Positions 55,299 to 64,000 of a DNA stretch of 64,000 nucleotides are shown here, in pieces. The translations under genes and the position numbers were made by a program. The first letter of the stretch is position 1. Each line of letters opens with the position of its first letter. Source of the DNA: Sediminibacterium ginsengisoli (GTDB taxonomy: Bacteria > Bacteroidota > Bacteroidia > Chitinophagales > Chitinophagaceae); contig CAMBEQ010000012.1 in NCBI GenBank assembly GCA_945865545.1, positions 1 through 64,000 of the forward strand. The letters run 5' to 3'. Under the pieces are notes generated by a model that did not search any database, was not told the origin of the DNA, and was given only the letters and a program-made list of their open reading frames with translations.

Positions 55299-56057
55299 CT
55301 AAGCGTCTTTATGCAAATACATTGAATTTGCTTGTGCCACACAGGTCATTACCACATCATGAATACAAACATGTTTAGGCACATTGGCTACATACCAGGT
55401 GGTATCTGCAATGTCTTCGGCTTTTAATGGTTCGTATCCATTGTACACCGCTTTGGCTTTGGCAGCATCTCCTTTAAAACGTACTAAAGAGAAATCTGTT
55501 TCTACAGCGCCGGGATGTATAGCGGTAACTTTTATTTTATACTGTAATAAATCAATTCTTTGCGCTTTGGTAATAGCATCTACTGCATGTTTAGAAGCGC
55601 AGTATACATGGCCATCCTTATATACTTCCTTACCTGCTGTGCTACCTATATTGATAATATGACCTTGTTGTTTTATTAAATAAGGAAGTACGGCTTTAGA
55701 ACAGTACAATAAGCCTTTTACATTGGTATCAATCATGGTTTCCCAGTCTTCTATATTAGCGTTTTCAAAACTATCTCTACCTAAAGCCAGGCCAGCATTG
55801 TTCACTAAAATATCAATGGCTTGCCATGCAGTAGGAAGGTTGCCTAATTGTTGAAAGACGGCTTCTTTATTTTGAACATCAAAAATTAAGCTTAAAGTTT
55901 TTACTCCATATTTTGTTTCCATATCCTTGGCAACGGCTTCCAATTTTTCTTTTCTGCGGGCGGTTAAAATTAAGTTCCAGCCACCTGCTGCAAATTTTTC
56001 GGCAATTGCTTTTCCGAAGCCTGAACTAGCACCGGTAATTAATATAATTTTTGACAT
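55299..56057 (-). CDS. SDR-family NAD(P)-dependent oxidoreductase
   Basis: Short-chain dehydrogenase of 252 residues. Cofactor motif TGASSGFGKAIAEKFA at 6-21, structural NNAG near 88, catalytic Ser in NIGSTAGKEV near 140 and YCASK near 153-157. It resembles the YdfG/3-hydroxy acid dehydrogenase subgroup; the substrate is not determined. Eleven bases separate it from the upstream DUF4105 gene. Confidence 0.87.
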   Translation of the reverse strand: MSKIILITGASSGFGKAIAEKFAAGGWNLILTARRKEKLEAVAKDMETKYGVKTLSLIFDVQNKEAVFQQLGNLPTAWQAIDILVNNAGLALGRDSFENANIEDWETMIDTNVKGLLYCSKAVLPYLIKQQGHIINIGSTAGKEVYKDGHVYCASKHAVDAITKAQRIDLLQYKIKVTAIHPGAVETDFSLVRFKGDAAKAKAVYNGYEPLKAEDIADTTWYVANVPKHVCIHDVVMTCVAQANSMYLHKDA

Positions 56058-56067
56058 GCTATTTATT

Positions 56068-57225
56068 TTAGTCTTTTTTAAATAATGGGTTTAATCGACC
56101 TTTTTCAATAAGTCGATAATTTAATAAAAGTGCTATGCCTATTAATACCCATACCTCTTTTGAAAAATGTTGTGGAAGCCAATAGCTGGTTATTATTAAT
56201 GCCACCACGGCACCAAAAAATACCATTCCAATTTTGCCAATAGCTTGATTGCGAATAAAGTAAAATAGTAAGGCTATTAAATAGAAAGGGTGTAACCACA
56301 TCAGGTTGTAATTTTGGTAACAAGCAGTGTGTTTTGAAATTAAACTCATGTAAACCACTAAAGCACCGCCTATACTAAATAGTAAAAGAAATAGTACATC
56401 TAAAATTTTTGCTATTTTTTGTAGCGCTAAACTATTCCATTTGGATGCGAATAAATATATAAGTAACAAAACAAGTAAAGTATAAAATGGGGTGGAGGCG
56501 TTTGAGTTATTTTGATTTGCTGTTACAAGTATATTGTTTTTAGCTACCAAGCGCCTTGTATTGGCAATTTGTTGATGTAATAGTTTAGGCAAAAAAGAGG
56601 CTTGAAAATCGTTAGGCTTTTGATCGGAATAGGCGCCTAATAATAAATCTATACCTAAGCCAATCCAGGGTAATCCTTGTTGGTAAGGGGCTTTAACTAC
56701 TTCTGACCTAAAAGAAGGTACATTAATACCCACTGGCTGAAAGGCTGACTTTTTAAACAAGCCATCCTTAATACGTGTGGTGCAATTATCGGTAATGAAA
56801 TTGTATAAGTAATAACGATTGCTATCAATCATATTTATTTTCAAAGCCTCGTACCATTTTACTTTTTCAGGTGTTGAAAGTTTTAACACTTGTTCCACCA
56901 CTTCTCTTTTCTCAAATTGATATTCAGCTATAAAATCATTATAATTATTAGCAGAGATAAAATAAAGTAAATTACCTTTTAGAAATTTGGTTAAAAAATT
57001 AGGCTCATTAAAATCAAAAGTGCCGTAATTAAAAACAATATCGGTATGATTAATACTATCCACCACTCTTACTGCGGTATGTCCCCAAACAGTATAAATA
57101 TCTTCACCAGCAGCACAGGTTAGTACACTTACTTGTAATTTAGCAGTGTTTGGGATACTGTCTTGGGCAACTGAATGCAATGCCGAAAAAGCATAAATTA
57201 AAAAGAAAAAAATAAATTTTTTCAA
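56068..57225 (-). CDS. DUF4105 protein, Lnb-type lipoprotein N-acyltransferase candidate
   Basis: 385 residues: signal peptide (1-20, ending HSVAQ), a periplasmic cysteine-peptidase-like DUF4105 domain (about 28-235) with His in VWGHTAVRV and Cys in ITDNCTTRIKDGL, and a C-terminal set of about five membrane helices (250-375). The Bacteroides lipoprotein N-acyltransferase Lnb, as I recall, has this architecture and the same His/Cys chemistry, so a role in lipoprotein tri-acylation is inferred. Its N-terminal domain name in Pfam comes from that work to my knowledge. Upstream of the SDR gene. Confidence 0.7.
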   Translation of the reverse strand: MKKFIFFFLIYAFSALHSVAQDSIPNTAKLQVSVLTCAAGEDIYTVWGHTAVRVVDSINHTDIVFNYGTFDFNEPNFLTKFLKGNLLYFISANNYNDFIAEYQFEKREVVEQVLKLSTPEKVKWYEALKINMIDSNRYYLYNFITDNCTTRIKDGLFKKSAFQPVGINVPSFRSEVVKAPYQQGLPWIGLGIDLLLGAYSDQKPNDFQASFLPKLLHQQIANTRRLVAKNNILVTANQNNSNASTPFYTLLVLLLIYLFASKWNSLALQKIAKILDVLFLLLFSIGGALVVYMSLISKHTACYQNYNLMWLHPFYLIALLFYFIRNQAIGKIGMVFFGAVVALIITSYWLPQHFSKEVWVLIGIALLLNYRLIEKGRLNPLFKKD

Positions 57226-57247
57226 GGCCCAGGGTATAAAGGGTTAA

Positions 57248-58732
57248 TTATTTCTTGCTATAGTTAGGGGCTTCTCTAGTCACTTCCACATCGTGTGTGT
57301 GACTTTCTCTCATGCCTGCGTTCGTTATTTGAACAAAAGTTGCTTTTTGTAAATCTTTCACTGTTTTAGCACCGCAATAACCCATACCCGCTTTTAATCC
57401 ACCAATGTATTGGTAAACTATTTCATGTAAATTTCCTTTGTAAGCTACGCGACCTTCAATTCCTTCTGGTACATATTTTTTTAAATCAGATTCATTTTCT
57501 TGAAAATATCTATCACCACTACCTTGACTCATCGCACCAATACTTCCCATGCCACGATATCCTTTAAACTTACGACCTTCATAAATAATAGTTTCACCAG
57601 GGCTTTCTTCGGTACCAGCAAAAACACTACCCATCATTACGCAGTTGGCGCCAGCGGCCAATGCTTTCACCATATCACCCGTATAACGAATACCGCCATC
57701 GGCGATAATTGGAATATTTTTTCCTTTCAAAGCTCTAGCAGCTTCCATAATAGCAGTTAACTGAGGAACACCTGCACCTGCCACAATACGAGTTGTACAA
57801 ATACTGCCAGGTCCAATACCTACTTTCACGGCATCGGCACCCGCATTAGCCATAGCTAATGCACCTTCTGCAGTGGCTACATTACCTGCAATGACAGGTA
57901 AATTTTTATAAGTTTTCTTTAATAATTTTAAAGCTTCAATAACTCCTTTGCTATGACCATGTGCACTATCTAAGGTTACCACATCTACGCCAACGCTTTG
58001 TAAAGCAGCAGCACGTTCTAATAAATCTTTGGTAATACCTAAGGCAGCACCCACTAATAAACGGCCAATATTATCTTTTACTGCATTGGGAAAAGCGCTC
58101 AATTGTAAAATATCACGATAGGTAATTAATCCAATTAATTTCCCTTGCTTATTAACAACAGGTAATTTTTCAATTTTATATTGACGAAGAATTTTTTCTG
58201 CTTTTCTTAAATCCGTTCCTTCTGGCGCAATGACTAAATTTTCTTTAGTCATTACTTCGCTTACTTTTCTTTTTCGGTCGGTTTCGAAACGTAAATCGCG
58301 ATTGGTTAAAATTCCCACCAATTTATTTGTTTTATCAATGATAGGAATACCGCCAATTTTATTTTCCTTCATTAATTTTAAGGCATCACCAATTGTAGCA
58401 GTTACTTCTAAAGTGATAGGATCTACAATCATACCACTTTCGCTACGTTTTACTTTACGCACTTGTTCGGCTTGTCTTTCAATGCTCATGTTTTTGTGTA
58501 AAATACCAATGCCACCTTCACGTGCTAATGCAATAGCCAATTGTGCTTCGGTAACAGTGTCCATAGCTGAGGACAAAATAGGGGTGTGTAATAGGATATT
58601 TTTGGTGAGCTGCGAGTGAATGTTTACTTCGGAAGGAAGTATTTCGGAATATGCGGGCATTAACAATACGTCATCAAAAGTTAAGCCTTGACCAAAAATG
58701 CGGGACTGGTTGGTAGTATTTCTTGTTGCCAT
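57248..58732 (-). CDS. guaB: IMP dehydrogenase
   Basis: Oxidises IMP to XMP, the first committed step of GMP synthesis. 494 residues from ATG 58732. Catalytic Cys in [11 protein letters not shown] near 305; two CBS domains inserted at about 95-215 ([22 protein letters not shown] and the second at IEKLPVV); flap region [17 protein letters not shown] 58738 upstream would add two residues and overlap the promoter. Confidence 0.96.
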   Translation of the reverse strand: MATRNTTNQSRIFGQGLTFDDVLLMPAYSEILPSEVNIHSQLTKNILLHTPILSSAMDTVTEAQLAIALAREGGIGILHKNMSIERQAEQVRKVKRSESGMIVDPITLEVTATIGDALKLMKENKIGGIPIIDKTNKLVGILTNRDLRFETDRKRKVSEVMTKENLVIAPEGTDLRKAEKILRQYKIEKLPVVNKQGKLIGLITYRDILQLSAFPNAVKDNIGRLLVGAALGITKDLLERAAALQSVGVDVVTLDSAHGHSKGVIEALKLLKKTYKNLPVIAGNVATAEGALAMANAGADAVKVGIGPGSICTTRIVAGAGVPQLTAIMEAARALKGKNIPIIADGGIRYTGDMVKALAAGANCVMMGSVFAGTEESPGETIIYEGRKFKGYRGMGSIGAMSQGSGDRYFQENESDLKKYVPEGIEGRVAYKGNLHEIVYQYIGGLKAGMGYCGAKTVKDLQKATFVQITNAGMRESHTHDVEVTREAPNYSKK

Positions 58733-58735
58733 AGG

Positions 58736-58765
58736 CAAAGATAGGGCCTTCGATTATTTAGGCAA
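58736..58765 (-). promoter_or_regulatory. promoter of guaB, near-leaderless
   Basis: On the minus strand: TTG at 58765-58763, 19-base gap, TATCTTTG at 58743-58736, and only three bases to the guaB ATG. Exact match to both Bacteroidota elements. Confidence 0.7.
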
Positions 58766-58774
58766 AATCCTTTT

Positions 58775-59869
58775 TTAGCACTTACTAAATAGGTTACCTG
58801 CTAATAAGTTAATATGACCCTGCATTTCTAATGAAAGTAGGTGGCCAGAAAGCAAACTGGCATTGATTTTTAATTGGTTAGCTAATTCATCTCTATGAAT
58901 AGGCCCTTGCATTTCAATGAGTAATAATACCCTTTGTAATTCGGGATCGAGTATCAATTTTAATTGTTTTTCAACTGATTTTGGGTCTGAAATAGGCCAG
59001 TTCATATTTTCGAGTAAATGAATAGGGTCATGGTAAAGATGTGCTTTATTGTATTTAATAAGATGTAAACAGCCTTTACTTTTAGCATCATGTATTTTTC
59101 CTGGCAGCGCAAATACTTCTCGGTCATAACCAAAAGCCAAGTTGGCTGTAATCATGCTACCTCCTTTTATATCTGTTTCAATAACAATGGTGGCATCGGA
59201 CATGCCAGCAACTATTCGATTTCTTTTTGGAAAAAAATAAGGAAGTGGAATGGTGCCTTTTCTGTATTCAGTAATTAATCCACCTTGAGGCAGCATCTCC
59301 ATAGCCAATCTCCGATGTTGAATGGGATAAATTTTATCTAATCCGTGTGCTAAAACGCCCCAGGTGGGTACATTCATTTTTAAAGCAGTTTGATGTGCAA
59401 TACCATCAACGCCTAATGCCATTCCACTCACTACACCCATTTTTAAATGCGCCAAACCTTCTATTAATTCTTGAACTACTTTATTTACTTGAAGGGTATG
59501 TTGACGGGTACCAACTATGCTAATCAATTGAGGCAAATTAAATTGATTAGAACCTTTTATATATAATAATAAAGGAGCGTCTTTGCATTGCACCAATCTA
59601 TTGGGGTAGTTAGGGTCTAGAACTGATAAGCAATGAATTTGATGCTTGTTAATAAAATTTAATTCTGCTTCTGCTTCTTTCAAAGGCCATGTCGAAATTA
59701 AAATATTTTTATGAACCAAATTAAGTTCTGTAAAACCTGTTTGTTGTTTTTGATGTTCTTTAAAAACAGCAACGGCAGATCCATAAAATTCAAGAATAGT
59801 TTTTTTCTGAATATCGTTTAACCCTGCCATCCAACTTAGCGCGATGGTATATACTATTTCATCATCCAT
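58775..59869 (-). CDS. dprA: DNA-processing protein DprA
   Basis: Loads RecA on incoming single-stranded DNA during transformation. 364 residues: N-terminal helix-hairpin region (GLNDIQKKTILEFYG), Rossmann-like core with VGTRQHTL near 115, VVSGMALGVDGIAHQTAL near 145 and FPKRNRIVAGMSDATIVIE near 215, and a C-terminal winged helix (about 295-360). The Bacteroidota competence role is less studied. Starts at ATG 59869. Confidence 0.93.
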   Translation of the reverse strand: MDDEIVYTIALSWMAGLNDIQKKTILEFYGSAVAVFKEHQKQQTGFTELNLVHKNILISTWPLKEAEAELNFINKHQIHCLSVLDPNYPNRLVQCKDAPLLLYIKGSNQFNLPQLISIVGTRQHTLQVNKVVQELIEGLAHLKMGVVSGMALGVDGIAHQTALKMNVPTWGVLAHGLDKIYPIQHRRLAMEMLPQGGLITEYRKGTIPLPYFFPKRNRIVAGMSDATIVIETDIKGGSMITANLAFGYDREVFALPGKIHDAKSKGCLHLIKYNKAHLYHDPIHLLENMNWPISDPKSVEKQLKLILDPELQRVLLLIEMQGPIHRDELANQLKINASLLSGHLLSLEMQGHINLLAGNLFSKC

Positions 59870-59917
59870 GAGGCAAACATCAATGTTTTACCTACATGAA
59901 AGGGAAGTATTTATACT

Positions 59918-61891
59918 TTATTTTGAAGACTCTTTGGGCTTTGGGAAGCTAATAACAAAACTGCTTCGTCTGTTTTTTGCACGACCTTCTTCGGTAGCAT
60001 TATCGGCAATAGGGAATTTGGAGCCACGACCAATATTAGTTACTCTAGTAGGTGCAATTTTCTTACTAATTAAATATTGCGCAATGGCTTTGGATCTTCT
60101 ATCAGACATGTTTTTATTTTGAACACTATCTCCTTTAGAATCGGTATGACCTTCGATAAGCACTACAGCCATAGGTGCAGATTCTAAATAAGTGACCAAT
60201 GCATCTAATTCTACTCTTGATTTCTTTTTAAGCTTCGCAGAATTTAAATCAAAAAATACATTATTAAAATTTTGAGTAAAAGAATTACCATATACGGGAA
60301 TAGGGGCTAAATAAAATTGAAAAGTAGTACCTGATAAATATTGTAAACTATCCGCTGAAATAAAAGTACTTGCGTAAATATGATTCGGACTATTTACTCT
60401 AATACCTAAACTATCAAAATAAGGAAGTCCTAAAACAAAATAACCATTATTGTCTACTTTAATTTGCATGGTGCTACTGTCATCCAAAGGGTTCACTAAA
60501 ACTACATCTCCTGGAATAGGATTTTTGGTTACAGCGTCTGCTATATAACCCTTTAAATAAAAAGTTTTATTGGCCCTGGTAGCTGGTGCCAGTATAGCTT
60601 TGTAAATATCCAGTCCGCCTTTACTATCTATTCTGTCACTGGCCATGTAGGCATCCATGCCGTTACTAGCAACGGCAATACTACCTTCATTTTCATAAGT
60701 GTTAATAGGGTAACCTAAATTCATGGGGGTAGACCAACTGCCATCTAATTTTTTTCTGGAAACAAATAAGTCGGCTCCTCCAAAGCCAGGCCAACCAACG
60801 GATGAAAAATACAAACTTCTATTATCGGCGTGAATAAATGGAGTTTGTTCATCTTCTGCGGTATTAATAGTAGGACCCATATTAACTGCTTCATTCCAAT
60901 ATCCTTTTTCATTGCGGTAGGCTACGTAAAGGTCAATGCCGCCATAACCACCAGGGCGATTGCTACAAAAATAAAGTGCTTGTCCATCGGGTGCAATGCT
61001 AGGGGCGCTGTCCCAATAATCAGAATTAATAGCACGATCTAAGTTTTTTGGATCAGACCAACCATTTTTTGTTTTAGTTACTTTATAAATATCATAGCGA
61101 CCAAATCCTTTGGGGCCATAGTCTGCAGCAAAGTATAAAGTATTTAAATCCTGTGTAAGACTCATGCTACCTTTTTTTTCTGCCTCATTTAAGTTATCTA
61201 CTAAAGGCTTTGCTTCAGAAAATCCTTCTCTGGTAATATTGCTATAATAAAAATCTTCTCTAGTTAAATTAGAACGACGCATAAATAAAAATAAACTGTC
61301 TTGTACTGTAACACTTGGAAAATATTCAGCTGCATCAGTGTTTATACTATCGCCCACATTGGTCACTTTAATCTCTATTGGAGTGGGGTTAGAAATAGCA
61401 AACTGACAAACTTTAAGTAAATCAATACCCTTGCTTTTTAAATAGGAGGGCAATTGATTATTAGCGATTAAGGGTTGTAAAATAGAAAAAGCTTTTTGAT
61501 AATTACCCATGCTTACATAAGCAGTGGCATATTTAACTATAAAAGGAATAGCAGCATCAGGTTCGGCTATTTGTATTTTTTCAAAAACTAAAATAGCTTT
61601 TTGGTATTGCTTGGTGGTCAAATAGACTTGAAATAAGGTTAAAGAAGCATCTATTAATTCAGGATTTTTTTGAATGGCATTTTCAAGGAATTCAATGCCC
61701 TTGTCAAATGATTTATTGTCTAATTCAATAATGGCTTTTTCGTATAATTTTTCAGCAGCTGTTAAGTTCTTAGCACTAATAGTTGATTTTTTATTTTTGA
61801 TATCGTCGGCATCCTGCGCAAATAATTGGCTGCTCGCAATGAAAGTCATTGCAAAATAAAAAACTAATAAAAACCATTTGTTTTTGATCAT
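59918..61891 (-). CDS. OmpA-family protein with TPR and PD40 repeats
   Basis: Envelope protein of 657 residues: signal peptide (1-25, FAQ), tetratricopeptide repeats (about 40-165), PD40-type beta-propeller repeats (about 190-430; SIAPDGQALYFCSNRPGGYGG), a carboxypeptidase-regulatory-like beta sandwich (about 440-530), and a C-terminal OmpA peptidoglycan-binding domain (GHTDSKGD... NMSDRRSKAI... GRAKNRRSSFVI). This order matches the PorE/SprE-associated OmpA proteins of type IX secretion bacteria. It would tether the outer membrane to peptidoglycan. Confidence 0.87.
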   Translation of the reverse strand: MIKNKWFLLVFYFAMTFIASSQLFAQDADDIKNKKSTISAKNLTAAEKLYEKAIIELDNKSFDKGIEFLENAIQKNPELIDASLTLFQVYLTTKQYQKAILVFEKIQIAEPDAAIPFIVKYATAYVSMGNYQKAFSILQPLIANNQLPSYLKSKGIDLLKVCQFAISNPTPIEIKVTNVGDSINTDAAEYFPSVTVQDSLFLFMRRSNLTREDFYYSNITREGFSEAKPLVDNLNEAEKKGSMSLTQDLNTLYFAADYGPKGFGRYDIYKVTKTKNGWSDPKNLDRAINSDYWDSAPSIAPDGQALYFCSNRPGGYGGIDLYVAYRNEKGYWNEAVNMGPTINTAEDEQTPFIHADNRSLYFSSVGWPGFGGADLFVSRKKLDGSWSTPMNLGYPINTYENEGSIAVASNGMDAYMASDRIDSKGGLDIYKAILAPATRANKTFYLKGYIADAVTKNPIPGDVVLVNPLDDSSTMQIKVDNNGYFVLGLPYFDSLGIRVNSPNHIYASTFISADSLQYLSGTTFQFYLAPIPVYGNSFTQNFNNVFFDLNSAKLKKKSRVELDALVTYLESAPMAVVLIEGHTDSKGDSVQNKNMSDRRSKAIAQYLISKKIAPTRVTNIGRGSKFPIADNATEEGRAKNRRSSFVISFPKPKESSK

Positions 61892-61920
61892 GCTACAATA
61901 ATGTATTGTAAATATACAAA

Positions 61921-62529
61921 TTAGGGAACTTGAATGTACTTATGCAATTGGGCACTTAATTCCCATTGTGGGTGTGCTTTAATATAATCAATTACTAAGG
62001 GTGTAATTTGATTGGCCTTGTCCCATTCGGGTTGCAAGTATAATTTGCAAGAGGGAGGTACTTGTTGAGCATAGGTTTCGGCCCATTCAAAGTCGTGGGC
62101 ATTAAAAATAACTACTTTTAATTCAGAGGCTGCAGCAATGCATTCATCAAGTGGTGCTTTAAATTTTTTAGGAGAAAAGCAAACCCAATCCCATTTTCCA
62201 GATAAAGGACTAGACCCCGATGTTTCTATATTCACTTCAAATCCAGCCTTTTTTAAAGCAGTTGTTAAGGCATCTAAATTATATAATAAAGGTTCGCCGC
62301 CAGTAATAATGGCTAAACGAGCAGGATGAGCAGAAGCGTTGGAAACTATTTCATCAATGCTTAATTCGGGATGCTTGCTTGCGTCCCAACTATCTTTTAC
62401 ATCGCACCAAACACAACCCACATCACATCCAGCCAAGCGAATAAAAAAAGCTGCTTTGCCTTGGTGGTACCCTTCGCCTTGCAAAGAATAAAACATTTCC
62501 ATCACAGGATATTGAGTAATTGTGTTCAA
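61921..62529 (-). CDS. queE: 7-carboxy-7-deazaguanine synthase
   Basis: Radical-SAM enzyme of queuosine and 7-deazapurine synthesis. 202 residues. Iron-sulfur ligands in the CX3CX2C motif CDVGCVWC near 33-40; SAM-binding GGEPLL near 77. Substrate-side motif YSLQGEGYHQGKAAFFIRL near 14-32. Start at TTG 62529; the next Met is 9 residues later and would remove family-typical sequence. 31 bases downstream of folD. Confidence 0.95.
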   Translation of the reverse strand: MNTITQYPVMEMFYSLQGEGYHQGKAAFFIRLAGCDVGCVWCDVKDSWDASKHPELSIDEIVSNASAHPARLAIITGGEPLLYNLDALTTALKKAGFEVNIETSGSSPLSGKWDWVCFSPKKFKAPLDECIAAASELKVVIFNAHDFEWAETYAQQVPPSCKLYLQPEWDKANQITPLVIDYIKAHPQWELSAQLHKYIQVP

Positions 62530-62560
62530 GCTAAAAGTTATAATAATATTTTAATTGAAA

Positions 62561-63433
62561 TTAAAGCCCTTGGTAAGCTTTCATTGTGTTTTTTAATAAA
62601 CCAGCAATGGTCATTAAGCCAACGCCACCAGGCACAGGGGTAATGGCAGAAGCTTTTGCGCAAGCTTCTTCATAATTTACATCGCCTTTAATTCTAAAAC
62701 CTTTTTTAGCAGTAGCGTCTTCTACTCTCGTAATACCCACATCAATAATAACTGCACCAGGCTTAATCATATCTCCTGTTAAGAAATTCGGCACCCCTAA
62801 AGCGGCCACAATAATATCAGCATCTAAACAAACTTCTTTTAAATTTTTGGTATGGCTATGACAAATGGTAACCGTGCAATTTCCTTGTGCAATATTGCTA
62901 CTTAATAAAATACTCATGGGGCGACCTACAATATTACTACGACCAATTACCACTGCATTTTTTCCTTTGGTTTCAATGTTAAAATATTCAAGCATTAAAA
63001 TAATGCCGTAAGGGGTAGCAGGAATAAAAGTATTTAAACCTTGTACCAAGCGGCCCACATTTACAGGATGAAAACCATCTACATCTTTAGCAGGATGAAT
63101 AGCCTCAATTACTTTAGATTCTTTTATATGTTTAGGCAAAGGCAATTGCACTAAAATGCCATCGCAATTAGGATCTTGATTCAGCTCGGCAATTTTTGCT
63201 AATAAAACTGCTTCTTCCACGTCAGCATCCAATCGATACAAAGAAGAACCGAATCCGGTTTCCTCGCAGTTTTTTACTTTACTAGCTACATAAGTTTCGC
63301 TAGCCCCATTAGAGCCTACTAAAATGGCAGCTAAATGAGGGGTTCTTTTACCGGCGGCTTTAAGGGCCTTGGTTTGCTCCAAAAGGGTCGCTTTTACAGC
63401 GGCGGCTGCTATTTTACCATCTAATATTAACAT
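62561..63433 (-). CDS. folD: bifunctional methylenetetrahydrofolate dehydrogenase/cyclohydrolase
   Basis: Oxidises methylene-THF to formyl-THF in one-carbon metabolism. 290 residues; folate-domain motif ETYVASKVKNCEETGF with catalytic Lys near 56 and NADP site VIGRSNIVGRPMSILL near 165. TAAATTTG on the minus strand (63445-63438) ends four bases before the ATG, a near-leaderless arrangement. With glyA and purQ it supports one-carbon and purine supply. Confidence 0.96.
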   Translation of the reverse strand: MLILDGKIAAAAVKATLLEQTKALKAAGKRTPHLAAILVGSNGASETYVASKVKNCEETGFGSSLYRLDADVEEAVLLAKIAELNQDPNCDGILVQLPLPKHIKESKVIEAIHPAKDVDGFHPVNVGRLVQGLNTFIPATPYGIILMLEYFNIETKGKNAVVIGRSNIVGRPMSILLSSNIAQGNCTVTICHSHTKNLKEVCLDADIIVAALGVPNFLTGDMIKPGAVIIDVGITRVEDATAKKGFRIKGDVNYEEACAKASAITPVPGGVGLMTIAGLLKNTMKAYQGL

Positions 63434-63520
63434 AAAGCAAATTTAGTTTCTTTGAATTGCAGTACTGTAATTTTTTTTTAACATTCCATCCCCTGTATCT
63501 TTGGGGCCTTAATAAAAAGT

Positions 63521-63829
63521 ATGGAACAAAACCCCAACCAACCCTTAAACATCGAAATAAGTGAAGAGATAGCCGAAGGCGCCTATGCTAATTTGGCCAT
63601 TATCACCCATAGCAATGCAGAATTTGTGGTAGATTTTGTAAACGTCATGCCTGGCACGCCCAAGAGCAAGGTAAAAAGCAGAGTTATTTTAACTCCAATG
63701 CATGCCAAGCGATTTATGAAAGCCTTAGTGGAAAATATAGAACGTTACGAAGAAGCCAATGGACCTATTGCAGATATGTTGCCGGTAGAAATTCCAATGA
63801 ATTTTGGTGGCCCCACTGCACAAGCATAG
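63521..63829 (+). CDS. DUF3467 protein
   Basis: 102-residue soluble protein, HSNAEFVVDFVNVMPGTPKSKVKSRVILTP in part, then HAKRFMKALVENI. This matches the DUF3467 family, of unknown function and frequent in Bacteroidota. TATCTTTG at 63496-63503 is a -7 element 17 bases before the ATG. Confidence 0.85.
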   Translation: MEQNPNQPLNIEISEEIAEGAYANLAIITHSNAEFVVDFVNVMPGTPKSKVKSRVILTPMHAKRFMKALVENIERYEEANGPIADMLPVEIPMNFGGPTAQA

Positions 63830-63832
63830 TTT

Positions 63833-64000
63833 TTACCAATTAGCATTTTGTTCGGCATAGCTGTAATAACCTTCGAGGCTAACTATAATATGGTCTATAA
63901 GCTTAATGTCAAAATACGCAGCTCCCTTTTTTATTTTCTCTGTTAAAATATTATCCATCTGACTGGGTTGTAATTGACCACTTGGATGATTGTGACATAT
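63833..64000 (-). CDS. radC: RadC-family JAB-domain protein, C-terminal end
   Basis: The last 55 residues of a gene entering from the right edge. The metal-binding JAMM motif HNHPSGQLQPSQMD is intact, followed by DIKLIDHIIV and GYYSYAEQNANW before TAA. The fold and motif identify RadC/YeeS-type proteins. The 5' end lies outside the window. It converges with the DUF3467 gene. Confidence 0.9.
   Translation of the reverse strand: MCHNHPSGQLQPSQMDNILTEKIKKGAAYFDIKLIDHIIVSLEGYYSYAEQNANW

Overview
The window is a stretch of ordinary chromosome from an AT-rich member of the Bacteroidota, most likely a Chitinophagaceae-type organism. The lineage call rests on several marks seen here: a MurF-Alr fusion, a fused gliding-type ABC permease GldF-GldG, Bacteroidota-typical families (DUF4293, DUF4105/Lnb, DUF3467, bacterial GGGP synthase, OmpA with TPR and PD40 repeats), and many start codons preceded at short distance by the Bacteroidota -7 element TAnnTTTG, without clear Shine-Dalgarno sequences. 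No phage, insertion sequence, CRISPR array, rRNA or tRNA gene was recognised.

Layout: 1-4029 (minus) is a sucrose operon of transporter, fructokinase and a GH13 amylosucrase-like enzyme cut by the left edge. 4157-7580 holds a YcxB-like membrane protein, acpP-fabF-rnc and methylmalonyl-CoA epimerase. 7691-9775 is an ISC operon (iscS-iscU-iscA). 9857-16434 carries gldFG, terC, murF-alr and lspA. 16531-20855 has ileS and a DksA-like protein with a histone-H1-like tail. 20999-29866 mixes an MsbA-type exporter, rbfA, a LolC/E permease, an N-terminal transketolase subunit, frr, an EamA transporter, scpA and dxs. 30019-31803 is a LytS/LytTR two-component pair. 31812-38967 has a GGGP synthase, the B12-dependent ribonucleotide reductase nrdJ, and a GMC oxidoreductase with a gluconate-dehydrogenase subunit 3-like partner. 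39053-47924 has metG, an LD-carboxypeptidase, two uncharacterised envelope proteins, purQ and two DsbD-type proteins. 48008-52709 has an ECF sigma factor, uvrA, a HicAB module and a DUF4293 protein. 52797-64000 has glyA, a sugar nucleotidyltransferase, an SDR, an Lnb-like protein, guaB, dprA, an OmpA/PD40 protein, queE, folD, a DUF3467 protein and the C-terminal end of radC.

Most of the window is housekeeping. The structure most worth a second look is the 38123-38316 intergenic block: three copies of a 17-23 bp AT-rich direct repeat at about 86-bp spacing, separated by two different hairpins whose arms differ on both sides so that pairing is kept. Other points of interest are the alanine/lysine/proline repeat tail on a DksA-like protein that has lost three of four zinc cysteines, an IleRS with a rearranged HIGH motif (GIHH), a GMC oxidoreductase with an iron-sulfur-type cysteine cluster, the apparent DsbD alpha-domain split, and a near-leaderless promoter arrangement recurring at many genes.
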